Source: Paracoccaceae bacterium | Lineage (GTDB): Bacteria > Pseudomonadota > Alphaproteobacteria > Rhodobacterales > Rhodobacteraceae | DNA: 64,000 bases | NCBI GenBank assembly: GCA_012103375.1 | Contig: WLWX01000001.1 | Span: 1,850,501-1,914,500, forward strand | Reading direction: 5' to 3' | In this document: piece after piece, positions 27,892 through 36,711 of the stretch | Numbering within the stretch: position 1 is the stretch's first letter | How the letters are laid out: each line of letters begins with the position of its first letter | Program-made: the position numbers and the translations under genes | Notes under the pieces: model-generated | Told to the model about the DNA's origin: nothing | Database searches by the model: none | The model's input: the letters and a program-made list of their open reading frames with translations, nothing else

Positions 27892-28965
27892 ATGAAATCA
27901 ACAACCCTAGGCAAAGTGGCCTTGGCCACCGCCATCGCCGGTTTCGGCGCGACCACGGCATTGGCCGAGACATTCACGCTGCGCATCGGCTCTGGCCACC
28001 CGAATGGCCCGGCAGTCTATGTCGCCGACACCGCGAATTTCTTCGTTCCCGAAGTCAAACGCCGGGTCGCCGAAGAGACCGAGCATGAGATTGAGTTCGT
28101 CGAAGGCTATGGTGGGGCGATCGCGGGCGTGGCTGAAACGCTCGAGTCGGTGCAGAACGGCATCCTTGATATCGGCAGCTATTGCATCTGTTTTGAACCG
28201 GCCAAGCTGTTCCTGCACAACTTCCCCTATTACGCGCCCTTCGGTCCGCAGGACAGCGATCAGGCGATGGACGCCGTGCGCGCGACCTATGACGCGGTGC
28301 CATGGCTAACCGAACAGTTCACCAGCGAATATGGTCAGGTTCTGCTGGGCCTGCATGGCTGGGACAACTATCACCTTGGCACCACCGATCCCTGGGACAC
28401 GGTTGAGGACCTGAAGGGCGTCAAGGTTGGTGGCGCGGGACCGAACCTGCCCTGGCTGGAATTCGCGGGCGCGGTGCCGGTGCAGTCGACGCTGCCTGAT
28501 GGCTATCTGTCACTGCAAACCGGCGTTTACAACGGTTGGCTGATGTTCCCGTCCGCCTACCTCGGCTTCAAGTTCTATGAACCCTCGCCGAACTATACGC
28601 TGATCGGTTTCGGTGCGATGGGCGTGAACGCCCTGACCATGAACCAGCGCAGCTTTGACCGTCTGCCCGAAGACGTGCAGACCATCCTGATGGAGGTTGG
28701 TCGCGCCTATGAAGATCAGGCGGGTGCCTCTCTGAATGCGCGTCAGGAAAGTGGTCTGAAGGGCCTGGAAGAGGTTGGCGCCAATATCAAGACGCTCCCG
28801 GAAGAGGCGCGTGCCGGATGGGCACAAAGCCTCGCCAGCTTCTCGAACCAGCAGGCTAAGGATGCTGATGGTCGCGGGATGCCGGGGTCTGACGTGATGA
28901 AGGCGTACCTCGCCGCGGTGGCGGATGTCGGCTATGACATGCCCGTCGACTACGTCATCGAATGA
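27892..28965 (+). CDS. dctP: TRAP transporter periplasmic binding protein DctP
   Basis: This DctP-family extracytoplasmic receptor has a signal peptide LGKVALATAIAGFGATTALAE. The start is ATG 27892, with GGAGG at 27881-27885 giving correct spacing; the nearby ATG 27886 abuts the Shine-Dalgarno. The mature protein has the DctP layout, with LKGVKVGGAGPNLPWLEFAGAVPVQ in the ligand-binding region where an arginine is more usual. The ligand may therefore differ from a simple C4-dicarboxylate. It is the intact part of a TRAP importer whose large permease is broken, and is followed by a GC hairpin and the deacetylase-fold gene. Confidence 0.9.
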   Translation: MKSTTLGKVALATAIAGFGATTALAETFTLRIGSGHPNGPAVYVADTANFFVPEVKRRVAEETEHEIEFVEGYGGAIAGVAETLESVQNGILDIGSYCICFEPAKLFLHNFPYYAPFGPQDSDQAMDAVRATYDAVPWLTEQFTSEYGQVLLGLHGWDNYHLGTTDPWDTVEDLKGVKVGGAGPNLPWLEFAGAVPVQSTLPDGYLSLQTGVYNGWLMFPSAYLGFKFYEPSPNYTLIGFGAMGVNALTMNQRSFDRLPEDVQTILMEVGRAYEDQAGASLNARQESGLKGLEEVGANIKTLPEEARAGWAQSLASFSNQQAKDADGRGMPGSDVMKAYLAAVADVGYDMPVDYVIE

Positions 28966-28972
28966 TTGGATC

Positions 28973-28995
28973 GGGGCGCTTTCGGGCGCCCCTTT
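28973..28995 (+). terminator. GC-rich hairpin after dctP
   Basis: GGGGCGC, six-base loop, GCGCCCC, then TTTCGTT. The stem is seven G-C pairs. The short U-run makes it a weak intrinsic terminator or an attenuator that separates the abundant binding protein from the enzyme gene starting at 29002. Confidence 0.6.
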
Positions 28996-29001
28996 CGTTC
29001 C

Positions 29002-29868
29002 ATGCTGCTATCTGAACGCATCCCTTATCAAGCCGCACCGGATCGGCCCCGGTTGACCCTGCCGGGCGGCGCGCGCATTGCCGTCTGGGTGATCGTCAAC
29101 GTCGAACACTGGTCGATGACGCGCGCGATGCCGCGCACCGTTCTGCCGCCGCCGATGGGCCAGCCGCTGCTGCCCGACGTCCCGAATTGGAGCTGGCACG
29201 AATACGGCATGCGCAGCGGTTTCTGGCGTCAGCACGCCGCCCTGACCAGCCGCGATATCCCCGTGACCTTCGCCATCAACGGTTCGGTCTGCACCGAATA
29301 CCCCCGCGTTGCCGCTGCGGGGTGGGAGTTCATGGGCCACGGCCACATCCAGGGCCCGATGCACAAGCTTGACAATCAGGCGGCTGAGATTGCCCGCGCC
29401 CAGGACACGATCGAGGCATTCTGCGGCACCCGCCCCGTCAGCTGGGAAAGCCCCGGCCTGACCGAAACCGACGAGACGCTGGACCTGCTGGCCGCCAACG
29501 GCGTAAAGAATGTCGCCGACTGGGTGATCGATGACCTGCCCGAGACGATTGAAACGCCGAGCGGCCCGGTCACCACGCTGCCCTACACGGTCGAAAACAA
29601 CGACATCGCTGTGCATGCCCTGCAAGGCCACCCGGCACCGGAATTCCTGAACCGGGGCCGCGACCAGTTCGACCGCCTCTATGCCGAGGGCGCAGACAAC
29701 GCCCGGATCATGGCAATCTCGGTCCATCCCTACATCACCGGCGTGCCGCATCGCATCCGCTATCTGGAAGAACTGCTCGACTATGTAAAAGGCCACGAAA
29801 ATGTGGCCTGGATGACGGGGGCCGAAATTGGGGATTGGTACCGGGGCGAAATGGGGCGCTTGCGCTGA
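29002..29868 (+). CDS. Polysaccharide-deacetylase-fold amidohydrolase (PuuE / cyclic-imidase-like)
   Basis: This protein of about 288 residues has the NodB/deacetylase barrel. Motif blocks are VIVNVEHWSM near the start, EYGMRSGFWRQ, VTFAINGSVC, FMGHGHIQGPMHKL and VSWESPGLTETDETLDLLAANG. This pattern is that of the allantoinase PuuE / cyclic imide hydrolase branch rather than of chitin or peptidoglycan deacetylases, and no signal peptide is seen. Such enzymes open cyclic amides in the cytosol. The TRAP receptor upstream and the molybdenum hydroxylase genes nearby fit a role in breakdown of an N-heterocycle, which is inference. ATG 29002 has no clear ribosome site; TTG 28966 is the alternative. 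Confidence 0.75.
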   Translation: MLLSERIPYQAAPDRPRLTLPGGARIAVWVIVNVEHWSMTRAMPRTVLPPPMGQPLLPDVPNWSWHEYGMRSGFWRQHAALTSRDIPVTFAINGSVCTEYPRVAAAGWEFMGHGHIQGPMHKLDNQAAEIARAQDTIEAFCGTRPVSWESPGLTETDETLDLLAANGVKNVADWVIDDLPETIETPSGPVTTLPYTVENNDIAVHALQGHPAPEFLNRGRDQFDRLYAEGADNARIMAISVHPYITGVPHRIRYLEELLDYVKGHENVAWMTGAEIGDWYRGEMGRLR

Positions 29869-29911
29869 AGTCCCGGTGATATCTGCGCCGGGTCTGCGCG
29901 TTTCGCAATAC

Positions 29912-30810
29912 TCAGGATTTAGTGACGCGGGTGTCGGGATGCAGTGACGAGGCCAGAATATGCTCGGCCTGTCGAACCACCTGACTGGCCTGCCGAACGA
30001 TTTTCGGGTCCGGCGGCGTTGCGACACTGGTGTCCTTGTCGGGGTAATCAACCATCGACAAAAAATGCCGCATACAGTTCAGCCGCGCCCGTTTCTTGTC
30101 GTTTGATTTCACAACCGTCCAGGGTGCGTCAGCGGTGTCGGTGTAGAAAAACATCGCCTCTTTCGCCTCGGTATAATCAGCCCATTTGTCCAGGCTGGCC
30201 CGGTCAATCGGGGACAGCTTCCACCGTTTCAGCGGATCCGTTTCACGGGATTTGAATCGCAACTGCTGTTCGCCCTGCGTCACCGAAAACCAATACTTCA
30301 GAAGCCGGATCCCGGAACGGGTCAGCATCCGCTCGATCTCGGGCGTCTGGCGCATGAATTCCAGGTATTCATTGGGCTCACAAAACCCCATGACCCGTTC
30401 AACGCCCGCGCGATGTACCAAGAGCGGTCATAGAACACCATCTCGCCCCGCGTCGGCAGGTGCCTGATGTAGCGCTGAAAGAACCATTCGCCACGTTCCG
30501 TTTCCGTCGGTTTGTTCAAGGCGACAACACGGGCGGTGCGGGGGTTCAGATGCTCGGTAAAGCGTTTGATCGTGCCGCCCTTGCCTGCCGCATCGCGCCC
30601 TTCAAACAACAGCACGAATTTCTGCCCGGTCTCCTGCGCCCAGATTTGCACCTTCAGCAGTTCCGCCTGAAGTGCGGCCTTTTCCGCTTCGTATGTGGCG
30701 CGCCCCAACCGTTTTGCGTAAGGGTATTCGCCCTGCTCAAACCCGCTGATCTGCTGCACCCGCGCCGCCTGATCGGCTTCGGGCGGGATCGTATCGGTTT
30801 TCGAATCCAT
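29912..30810 (-). pseudogene. ppk2: Polyphosphate kinase 2, frameshifted
   Basis: The N-terminal part (from ATG 30810) has FEGRDAAGKGGTIKRF (Walker A) and MVFYDRSWY (Walker B). It then leaves frame. The next frame resumes at RAGVERVMGFCEPNEYLEFMRQ, which directly follows DRSWYN in intact PPK2. One missing base at about 30413-30415 (TAC-A-TCGC for TACAATCGC) restores a 299-residue protein of normal class I length. PPK2 uses polyphosphate to phosphorylate nucleotides. The gene sits between unrelated catabolic genes and shows no operon link. A sequencing error in one base would give the same picture. Confidence 0.85.
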
Positions 30811-30921
30811 TGGGCACCTCGCGTTGCTGTGCCCGGCAGTCTGCAAGGGAAGTGTCTCTGCGCGCTTTGATCTGCCTCAATGCGCGATGAGAATGGGCGC
30901 GGTCAGGCGCGCGGCGAACGC

Positions 30922-33300
30922 TCAGACCACACCCAACGCCCTGAGGACCCGTTGCGGCGTCATCGGCATCTGCGTCACTTCGGCCCCCAGGGGGCGCAGC
31001 GCGTCGTTGATCGCGTTCATCAGTGCGCCGGGCGCGCCGCCGGTACCAGCCTCGCCCGCGCCCTTGGCCCCCAAAGCCGAGGTTTTGGTCGGCGTCTCGA
31101 CATGTTCCACGACGATATCGGGCATCTCGGCTGCCATCGGCACCAGATAGTCGGCCATCGAGGTATTCAGCTGCTGGCCATCTTCGTCATAGATCACCTC
31201 TTCATAAAGCGCGCCGCCGATGCCTTGTACGACGCCGCCACGGATCTGTTCATCAACCAGTGCGGGGTTGATGACGCGCCCGCAATCCTCAACCGCCCAG
31301 AAGTTCAGAACCTTGGTAAAGCCGGTTTCCGTATCAACCTCCACATAAGCCGCCATGGCGCCGTTGGTGAAGACGAAGGGGAAATCGGTGACGCGGTAGT
31401 GCCGCGTGGCCACCAGTTCCGGTTCCAGATCAGCGGGCAGTTCGTTGCCGCGATAATAGACGGTGCGTGCCAGATCGCTAAGGTCGATGCGCTCTGCCCC
31501 CGTGCCTGTATCGACGACCTTGCCCGCGACGATGTCCAGATCATCGGCCTTGCCTTGCAGGATCACCGCCGCCACATCCAGCACCTGACCTTTCAGCGCA
31601 TGGGCGGCCTGCAGCATCGCCTCGCCGCCGATCCCGGCCCCGCGCGAGGCCCATGTTCCGCCGCCATAGGGCGTCGTTTCCGTGTCACCCGTCGTCACCC
31701 GCACCCGGTCCAGATCAACGCCGAATACACCCGCCGCAATCTGCGCCAGGATCGCGTTGGTGCCCTGACCCTGTTCAGTGATCGAGCTGCTGACATGCAA
31801 GCCCCCGCCCGCGTCCAGCCGCACGGTCGCACCGTCTTGGCTGGCAATCGGTGCGCCGCCAATGCCATAAAACATTGACGAGGGGTTGGTGACTTCCACC
31901 ATCGAGATCAGCCCGATCCCGCGATGCACACCGCGTTCGCGCGCCGCTGCCTGATCGGCGCGCAAGGCGTCGTAATCCATCGCCTCGACCAGTTTGGTCA
32001 GGCAGGCGTGATGGGACAGATCGTCCAGCTTCATCCCCGTCGCAGTGACGGTCGGATAGCAATCATCGGCCAGCAGGTTCTTGCGTCGGATATCGACCGG
32101 GTCCATGCCGATGCTGGCCGCCGCAGCCTCGATCAAGCCATCTGCCATTGCCATCGCCACCGGGTGCCCGACCGCGCGGTATTGGCACATCATGTTCTTG
32201 TTCTGGAACACCACGCGCGAAGTTGCGCGATAGTTTTCAATCGCATAGGGCGCGCCTGTCAGGTTCAGGATCTGGTTCGCCTCAATCGCCGAGGTGCGCG
32301 GATACATCGAAAACGGGCCGATCCCAGTCAGGTCCTCGAAGCCGATCCCGACGATTTTTCCTTCCGGGTCCACGCCAATCTTTGCGTCAATGATGTGATC
32401 ACGGGCGTGGATGTCGGTGGAGAAACTTTCCATCCGGTCGGCGATGAATTTCACCGGGCGGCCCAACAGTTTTGCCGCCGTGGCCGTTGCGACCTCATCC
32501 CCGTAGGTGTGGATCTTGATCCCGAAGGACCCGCCCACATCGCGGGAGATCACGCGCACATTATCCTCACTCAGCCCCAGGTGCTTGGCGAAGATGAATT
32601 GCATCATATGGGGCGCCTGGCCCGAATAGTGAAACGTCAGCCTGTCGCTGGAGGGATCAAATTCGGCCACCGCCGCGCGGGGTTCCAGCGTCACACCCGT
32701 ATGGCGACCGAAGGTGAAACGCTTTTCGATGACCGTGACACCATCGGCGGCAAACGCGGCGTCGATATCGCCTGCCTCAACCGTGCGTTCCCACGCCAGA
32801 TTGCTGTCGAACTGGTCGTGGATCAACGGCGTGTCGGGATGCAGCGCCGCCTCAACATCGACCACGGGCGTCAGGGGGTCGAAATCAACCTCGACCAGCT
32901 CTACTGCGTCCTCAGCCTCGGCGCGGGACTGCGCCACGACCATGACGACCGGTTCACCCTGCCAACGTGCCGTACCCACCGCCAGCGGATGCTGCGGGGC
33001 CGAGCGGAGCCCGACCATATGGCTGAGGACCCCGACATAGGGTTCCACAGACTCGGCCAGATCAGCCCCGGTATAGATCGCCACGACGCCGGGCATGATG
33101 CGCGCTTCACCCGTGTCAATCGACAGGATTTTCGCATGCGCATAGGGGCTGCGCACAAAGGCGGCGTGGACCATGCGGGGCAGGGTGAGGTCATCGACAT
33201 ATTGCCCACGCCCGTGCAGCAACCGCTTGGCGTCCTTGCGCACTTCCGGCTGGCCGATATAGCGGTTTGGCGTGTCAAAGATCGTCCGGGGACCACTCAT
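30922..33300 (-). CDS. Molybdenum hydroxylase large subunit (xanthine dehydrogenase / CoxL family)
   Basis: This molybdopterin-cytosine-dinucleotide-type catalytic subunit has 792 residues from ATG 33300 (MSGPRTIFDTP), overlapping the small-subunit stop by four bases. The frame extends upstream, but that part lies inside the small-subunit gene. The active-site loop reads CQYRAVGHPVA, and the general-base glutamate is in GAKGAGEAGTGG near the C-terminus. True CO dehydrogenases have AYxCSFR in that loop, with a copper-binding cysteine, so this is not a CO oxidiser. It should hydroxylate a carbon next to nitrogen in a heterocycle, or an aldehyde. Its medium subunit gene is damaged. Confidence 0.88.
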   Translation of the reverse strand: MSGPRTIFDTPNRYIGQPEVRKDAKRLLHGRGQYVDDLTLPRMVHAAFVRSPYAHAKILSIDTGEARIMPGVVAIYTGADLAESVEPYVGVLSHMVGLRSAPQHPLAVGTARWQGEPVVMVVAQSRAEAEDAVELVEVDFDPLTPVVDVEAALHPDTPLIHDQFDSNLAWERTVEAGDIDAAFAADGVTVIEKRFTFGRHTGVTLEPRAAVAEFDPSSDRLTFHYSGQAPHMMQFIFAKHLGLSEDNVRVISRDVGGSFGIKIHTYGDEVATATAAKLLGRPVKFIADRMESFSTDIHARDHIIDAKIGVDPEGKIVGIGFEDLTGIGPFSMYPRTSAIEANQILNLTGAPYAIENYRATSRVVFQNKNMMCQYRAVGHPVAMAMADGLIEAAAASIGMDPVDIRRKNLLADDCYPTVTATGMKLDDLSHHACLTKLVEAMDYDALRADQAAARERGVHRGIGLISMVEVTNPSSMFYGIGGAPIASQDGATVRLDAGGGLHVSSSITEQGQGTNAILAQIAAGVFGVDLDRVRVTTGDTETTPYGGGTWASRGAGIGGEAMLQAAHALKGQVLDVAAVILQGKADDLDIVAGKVVDTGTGAERIDLSDLARTVYYRGNELPADLEPELVATRHYRVTDFPFVFTNGAMAAYVEVDTETGFTKVLNFWAVEDCGRVINPALVDEQIRGGVVQGIGGALYEEVIYDEDGQQLNTSMADYLVPMAAEMPDIVVEHVETPTKTSALGAKGAGEAGTGGAPGALMNAINDALRPLGAEVTQMPMTPQRVLRALGVV

Positions 33301-33770
33301 TTCGTGCCCTCCGCAACGTCTGCAATTGCGTTGACGATGGACTGATACCCGGTGCAGCGGCAGTAATTGCCCGAGATATGGTCCCGGATCGCGTCCCGGT
33401 CCGGGCCGCCGCTGCCGCGCAGATATTCCAACGCGCTGGCCAGCATCCCCGGCGTGCAGTAACCGCATTGCAGGGCGTGATTGTTCTGAAACGCTTCCTG
33501 AAGCGCCGGGCCAAAGTCGGTGTCGGCGAAGCCTTCGACCGTTGTGACCTGCGCTCCATCGGCTTGCACCGCCAGCATCAGGCAACCGCGCACCATCGCG
33601 CCGTCAACTTCGATGGTGCAAGCCCCGCAGACGCCGTGTTCGCAGCCCACATGGCTGCCGGTCAGGCCCGCCTCGGTGCGGATAAAATCGACCAGGTTCA
33701 GGCGTGCCGGGACGCGGGCGCGGATCGCCTCACCGTTGATTGTGACGGTTATGTCGTGCGCTTCGCTCAT
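33297..33770 (-). CDS. Molybdenum hydroxylase [2Fe-2S] small subunit (CoxS family)
   Basis: This small iron-sulphur subunit of about 157 residues starts at ATG 33770 (MSEAHDITVTING). The plant-type cluster motif is CEHGVCGACTIEVDG with a fourth Cys in RGCLML. The second cluster motif is CGYCTPGM followed by GNYCRCTGY. It overlaps the medium-subunit gene by four bases and the large-subunit gene by four, so the three are translationally coupled. It passes electrons from the Mo site to the FAD subunit. Confidence 0.93.
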   Translation of the reverse strand: MSEAHDITVTINGEAIRARVPARLNLVDFIRTEAGLTGSHVGCEHGVCGACTIEVDGAMVRGCLMLAVQADGAQVTTVEGFADTDFGPALQEAFQNNHALQCGYCTPGMLASALEYLRGSGGPDRDAIRDHISGNYCRCTGYQSIVNAIADVAEGTK

Positions 33771-34550
33771 GCCGCGCCCTCCCACGCCCGGCGCAGGACG
33801 ACACCCGCCAGGTGTCGCTTGGTTGCGGCATCCGCATTCGGGTCGGCGTGGAAATCGAGGCCCTCCAGCCCCGCCACCGCCGCGTCGATGTCGCCCTTTG
33901 CCAACGCCGCCTCGGCATCCGGCGCGCGCAGCGCATGATCGCTGATCGCGAAGAAGGCGACGCGTGCCTGCGCCCCAACTGACAGCGCCACCCCCGCCAT
34001 CGCGTAATCCCCATGCCGCCGCGCGAGTTCGTAAAACCCGTGCCGCGTACCCGCCTGGGCTTTCGGAATAATGACCTCGGTCACCAGTTCATCCTCTGCC
34101 CGCGCCGTTTCATACAGGCCGAGGAAGAAGTCATCCGCCGCGACCTCTCGTGCCGCTTCGGCCGAACGCAGGGCAATCCGCGCGTTCAGGGCAATCAGCA
34201 GGGCAGACATTTCCGCCGCAGGATCGGCCAGCGCGACCGAGCCGCCGATGGTGCCGCGATTGCGGATCGCCGCATGGGCGATATGCGGCAGGGCGCGGGC
34301 CATCAGCGGGGCGTGGGCGGAGATCAGGTCAGAGCGGGCCAGATCCGCATAGCGCGTCATCCTCGGCAATCCCTGCCAGCCCGTCGATCCGGTTCAGATC
34401 CACCAGAACCTCGGGCCGGGCCAGCCGGAAGTTCATCATCGGCATCAGGCTTTGCCCCCCAGCCAGGGCGGCGGCGTCACCGCCCGCCAGAAGCGCCAGC
34501 GCGGCATCCACATCGCCGGGGCATTCGTATCGAAAGTCCGGAGCCTTCAT
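33767..34550 (-). pseudogene. Molybdenum hydroxylase FAD subunit (CoxM family), deletion with frameshift
   Basis: The N-terminal part (ATG 34550 after GGGGGA) has ALAGGQSLMPMMNFRLARPEVLVDLN, the FAD-binding block of CoxM. It loses frame after DGLAGIAED. The other frame continues MTRYADLARSDLI through AIRNRGTIGGSVALADPAAE, the second FAD block. The eight or nine residues that normally link these parts are missing, and the lengths require a loss of 3n+2 bases near 34355-34369. This is more than a point error and probably a real deletion. Without the FAD subunit the enzyme should be unable to pass on electrons. Confidence 0.85.
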
Positions 34551-34591
34551 ATCATCCCCCAAAGTATCCGCGCGGCACTGTTGCCCATGTA

Positions 34592-34609
34592 ATTTATCGA
34601 CCTATAAAT
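34592..34609. promoter_or_regulatory. TetR-type operator between the molybdenum hydroxylase and thioredoxin-fold genes
   Basis: ATTTATCG, 2 nt, CTATAAAT: the same 8-2-8 inverted repeat as at 27812 and 36627, with one mismatch between the arms. It lies in the 102-bp gap between divergent genes, so one repressor could control both. Confidence 0.7.
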
Positions 34610-34652
34610 AAACAGCAAGCCAAAGTTGAAACCCCGAAAGGACCACGCCGCC

Positions 34653-35168
34653 ATGAAACTGACCCCCGACAAGCAGGCCCCTGCCTTGTCACTGCCGCTG
34701 GTTGGCGGCGGCACCTGGACCCTGTCTGAACGCATGCCCAAGGCGTTTTCGATGATCGTCGTCTATCGCGGTCTGCATTGCCCGATTTGTGAGGGTTATC
34801 TGGGCAAGCTGCAAACCGTCGCCAAGGAGTTTGCGGCCAAAGGCGTCGATCTGGTCGCAATCTCGATGGACCCGCAAGACCGGGCCGAGAAGGCGAAGAC
34901 AGATTGGGGTCTGACAGACGTGCCCGTTGCCTACGGTATGACCGAAGAGGTGGCCCGGTCCTGGGGTCTGTGGATTTCCAAGTCGATCAAAGAGGCGGAA
35001 ATCGACGTCTTCCCCGAGCCCGGCACCTTCTGGGTGCGCCCCGATGGCCGCCTGTACTTGATCGACATCGCCAGCATGCCATTCGCGCGGCCGGATCTTG
35101 ATCTGCTGCTCAGCCGTGTGGGCGCAATGGAGAATGGTTATCCGGCGCGGGGGACGAACGCGGGGTAG
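34653..35168 (+). CDS. AhpC/TSA-family thioredoxin-fold protein (peroxiredoxin-like)
   Basis: This cytosolic redox protein of about 171 residues starts at ATG 34653 after AAAGGA. The redox site is YRGLHCPICEGYLGKLQ, a CxxC pair at the start of the first helix, followed by GVDLVAISMDPQDRAEKAK. It belongs to the redoxin group that reduces peroxides or protein thiols. It shares a palindromic operator with the divergent molybdenum hydroxylase genes, and OsmC lies close by. Oxidative by-products of the hydroxylase are a plausible reason for the grouping. Confidence 0.78.
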   Translation: MKLTPDKQAPALSLPLVGGGTWTLSERMPKAFSMIVVYRGLHCPICEGYLGKLQTVAKEFAAKGVDLVAISMDPQDRAEKAKTDWGLTDVPVAYGMTEEVARSWGLWISKSIKEAEIDVFPEPGTFWVRPDGRLYLIDIASMPFARPDLDLLLSRVGAMENGYPARGTNAG

Positions 35169-35238
35169 TTAGCGTCGCAACTGGCGTGGAGGGGATGTAG
35201 GCAGTTTGACCCTGCGCCCGGTGCGCGCCGTTAGGCGC

Positions 35239-35378
35239 AGGGCGCGCGCCGGACCGGTCCCGCCGGTCAGGCGCTGGTCTGAGCTTGGCGCGTCCAAGCA
35301 AGTTGACGGTCTAACCTGGGCCATAAATCATGCAAACTCAATGGCGCAGCGCCAGCCCACCGGTCCGGCGCGCGCCCT
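35239..35378. repeat. 20-bp perfect inverted repeat around a 100-bp spacer
   Basis: The left arm at 35239-35258 starts AGGGCGCGCGCCGG and the right arm at 35359-35378 is its exact reverse complement. They enclose 100 bases of non-coding sequence between the convergent thioredoxin-fold and tetR genes. The 270-bp gap holds no gene I recognise. It could be a long-stem transcription end, or the remnant of a small element. Confidence 0.6.
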
Positions 35379-35438
35379 ACTTGCGATGCACTGCTGATGT
35401 CCGCTCCAGGCCAAAAGTACCCTGGGATTCGCGACGAA

Positions 35439-36131
35439 TTACAGTGACCGAACCCGGGGCGCAGGCCCGCCCTCGCGAATCCGATCCAGCCCCGACAGCA
35501 TCGCTTCAACCGCGTTGTCGATCATCTGATCCTTGTTGGTGGCGTCCGCTTCGCCGTAAACCACACGGCGCACGCCGTTGTAGAAAATCCCGCCATGGAT
35601 CAGCCAGGCGAAATCGGATTCTGCCGGTCCGTCCGCATCGGGCAAACCTGCCTCGGCACGGGATTCGGCCACGATCGGGTCCAGGATACGACTGCGCACC
35701 AGCCCCATATAACGGATGTTGATGTCAACGCCCTTCAGCCCCGCAAACAGGAAGATCCGCATCCAGTCGCGGGTGAAGACCACATCTGTGTACTCGCGAT
35801 AGAACTGCCGCATCCGGTCCGCCAGTGGGCGCGTCCGGTCTGCCAGCAGAATTTCCCACTCAGGCCGCCAGCGCTTGACGTAGACGGCGGAATAAACCTC
35901 GGCGATCAGATCGTCCTTGGACGGGAAATACCGGTAAAGCAACGGCTGCGTCACACCCAACCGCTTGGCCAGATCGCGGGTCGAGCTTTCGAAGCCGTTT
36001 TCTGCAAAGAACTCGATGGCCTGGGCAATGAACTCCTGGCGTCGCTCGCCCGAGGGCAGGCGCTTGCGCTTTGCCTTTGGCGCGGTTTCGGGCGCAGTAT
36101 CGGGTGAGGTTTCGGGCAATGTGTCAGGCAT
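35439..36131 (-). CDS. TetR-family regulator
   Basis: This 230-residue repressor has the helix-turn-helix at about residues 50-70 (TRDLAKRLGVTQPLLYRYFPSKDDLIAEVY). The N-terminal 25 residues are a low-complexity Pro/Glu/Thr tail. The C-terminal ligand domain resembles regulators of aromatic or heterocycle breakdown but gives no ligand. It overlaps the osmC gene by eight bases and is transcribed with it from a promoter carrying the TTTATCG operator. It is the best candidate for controlling all four operator sites in the 27-37 kb region. Confidence 0.88.
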   Translation of the reverse strand: MPDTLPETSPDTAPETAPKAKRKRLPSGERRQEFIAQAIEFFAENGFESSTRDLAKRLGVTQPLLYRYFPSKDDLIAEVYSAVYVKRWRPEWEILLADRTRPLADRMRQFYREYTDVVFTRDWMRIFLFAGLKGVDINIRYMGLVRSRILDPIVAESRAEAGLPDADGPAESDFAWLIHGGIFYNGVRRVVYGEADATNKDQMIDNAVEAMLSGLDRIREGGPAPRVRSL

Positions 36132-36609
36132 CGTGCCACGCGTCGCCCAGCTTCAGCCGGTGCCCGACGACCAGCCCCTGCATCAGCGTCTGCTCGATGA
36201 AACACCCCTTTTTCGCCGCCGCCAACAGCGCCATCTGGTCGTCTTTGCTGGCGTCGGTGTCCATATCGACATCCATGTCAAACCCGACGGGCTGCGTTAC
36301 GTAAGGGTCATTCCCCTCCTGCTCGCCCTGCCAATGCAGACGTGTGTTGACCGTGACATGCCGCAAGTCGATATTCAGACGCTTCGCAAACGCCCGAATC
36401 TGCGTCATCAGGCACCCGGTCAAGGCTGCACAAAACAGCGCCAGCGGCGGTGGCGCGGTTCCGTCGCCGCCATGAAACGGGCCTTCGTCCGTGGCCAGTT
36501 CGAACTTTTCCTTCATCATCGGCCATTCGACCGAGATGTCATTGCGCATCTTTCCCGACGATGTGCCGGTGCCCTCAAATATCACGTCAAAAGTTTTCGT
36601 CTCAGCCAT
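36124..36609 (-). CDS. OsmC-family protein
   Basis: This OsmC/Ohr-fold protein of about 161 residues starts at ATG 36609; the earlier ATG 36645 would read through the operator. The peroxidatic-type cysteine is in FCAALTGCLMTQIRAFAKRL, and a second cysteine lies in KKGCFIEQTL, as usual for thiol peroxidases of this fold. It is the first gene of the osmC-tetR pair. A protective role against organic peroxides formed in the neighbouring pathway is inferred from context. Confidence 0.82.
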   Translation of the reverse strand: MAETKTFDVIFEGTGTSSGKMRNDISVEWPMMKEKFELATDEGPFHGGDGTAPPPLALFCAALTGCLMTQIRAFAKRLNIDLRHVTVNTRLHWQGEQEGNDPYVTQPVGFDMDVDMDTDASKDDQMALLAAAKKGCFIEQTLMQGLVVGHRLKLGDAWHDA

Positions 36610-36626
36610 CTTGCGTTCCTGAATTT

Positions 36627-36685
36627 GTTTATCGACCGATAACATGATTGACTTGAGGCATGAATCTATTTTTCACTCGATAAAT
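36627..36685. promoter_or_regulatory. Two TetR-type operators between osmC-tetR and the cyclase gene
   Basis: Site 1 at 36627-36644: GTTTATCG, 2 nt, CGATAACA. Site 2 at 36668-36685: ATTTTTCA, 2 nt, CGATAAAT. Site 2 is weaker in its left arm. One site faces each of the divergent genes, which suits autoregulation of osmC-tetR and control of the cyclase gene. Confidence 0.72.
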
Positions 36686-36711
36686 TAGCGGCAAATCCCG
36701 GGGGATGGAAC

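Noticed and set aside
30922-33300. Aerobic CO dehydrogenase large subunit
   Set aside because: The active-site loop is QYRAVGHPVA, without the AYxCSFR cysteine that binds copper in true CO dehydrogenases.
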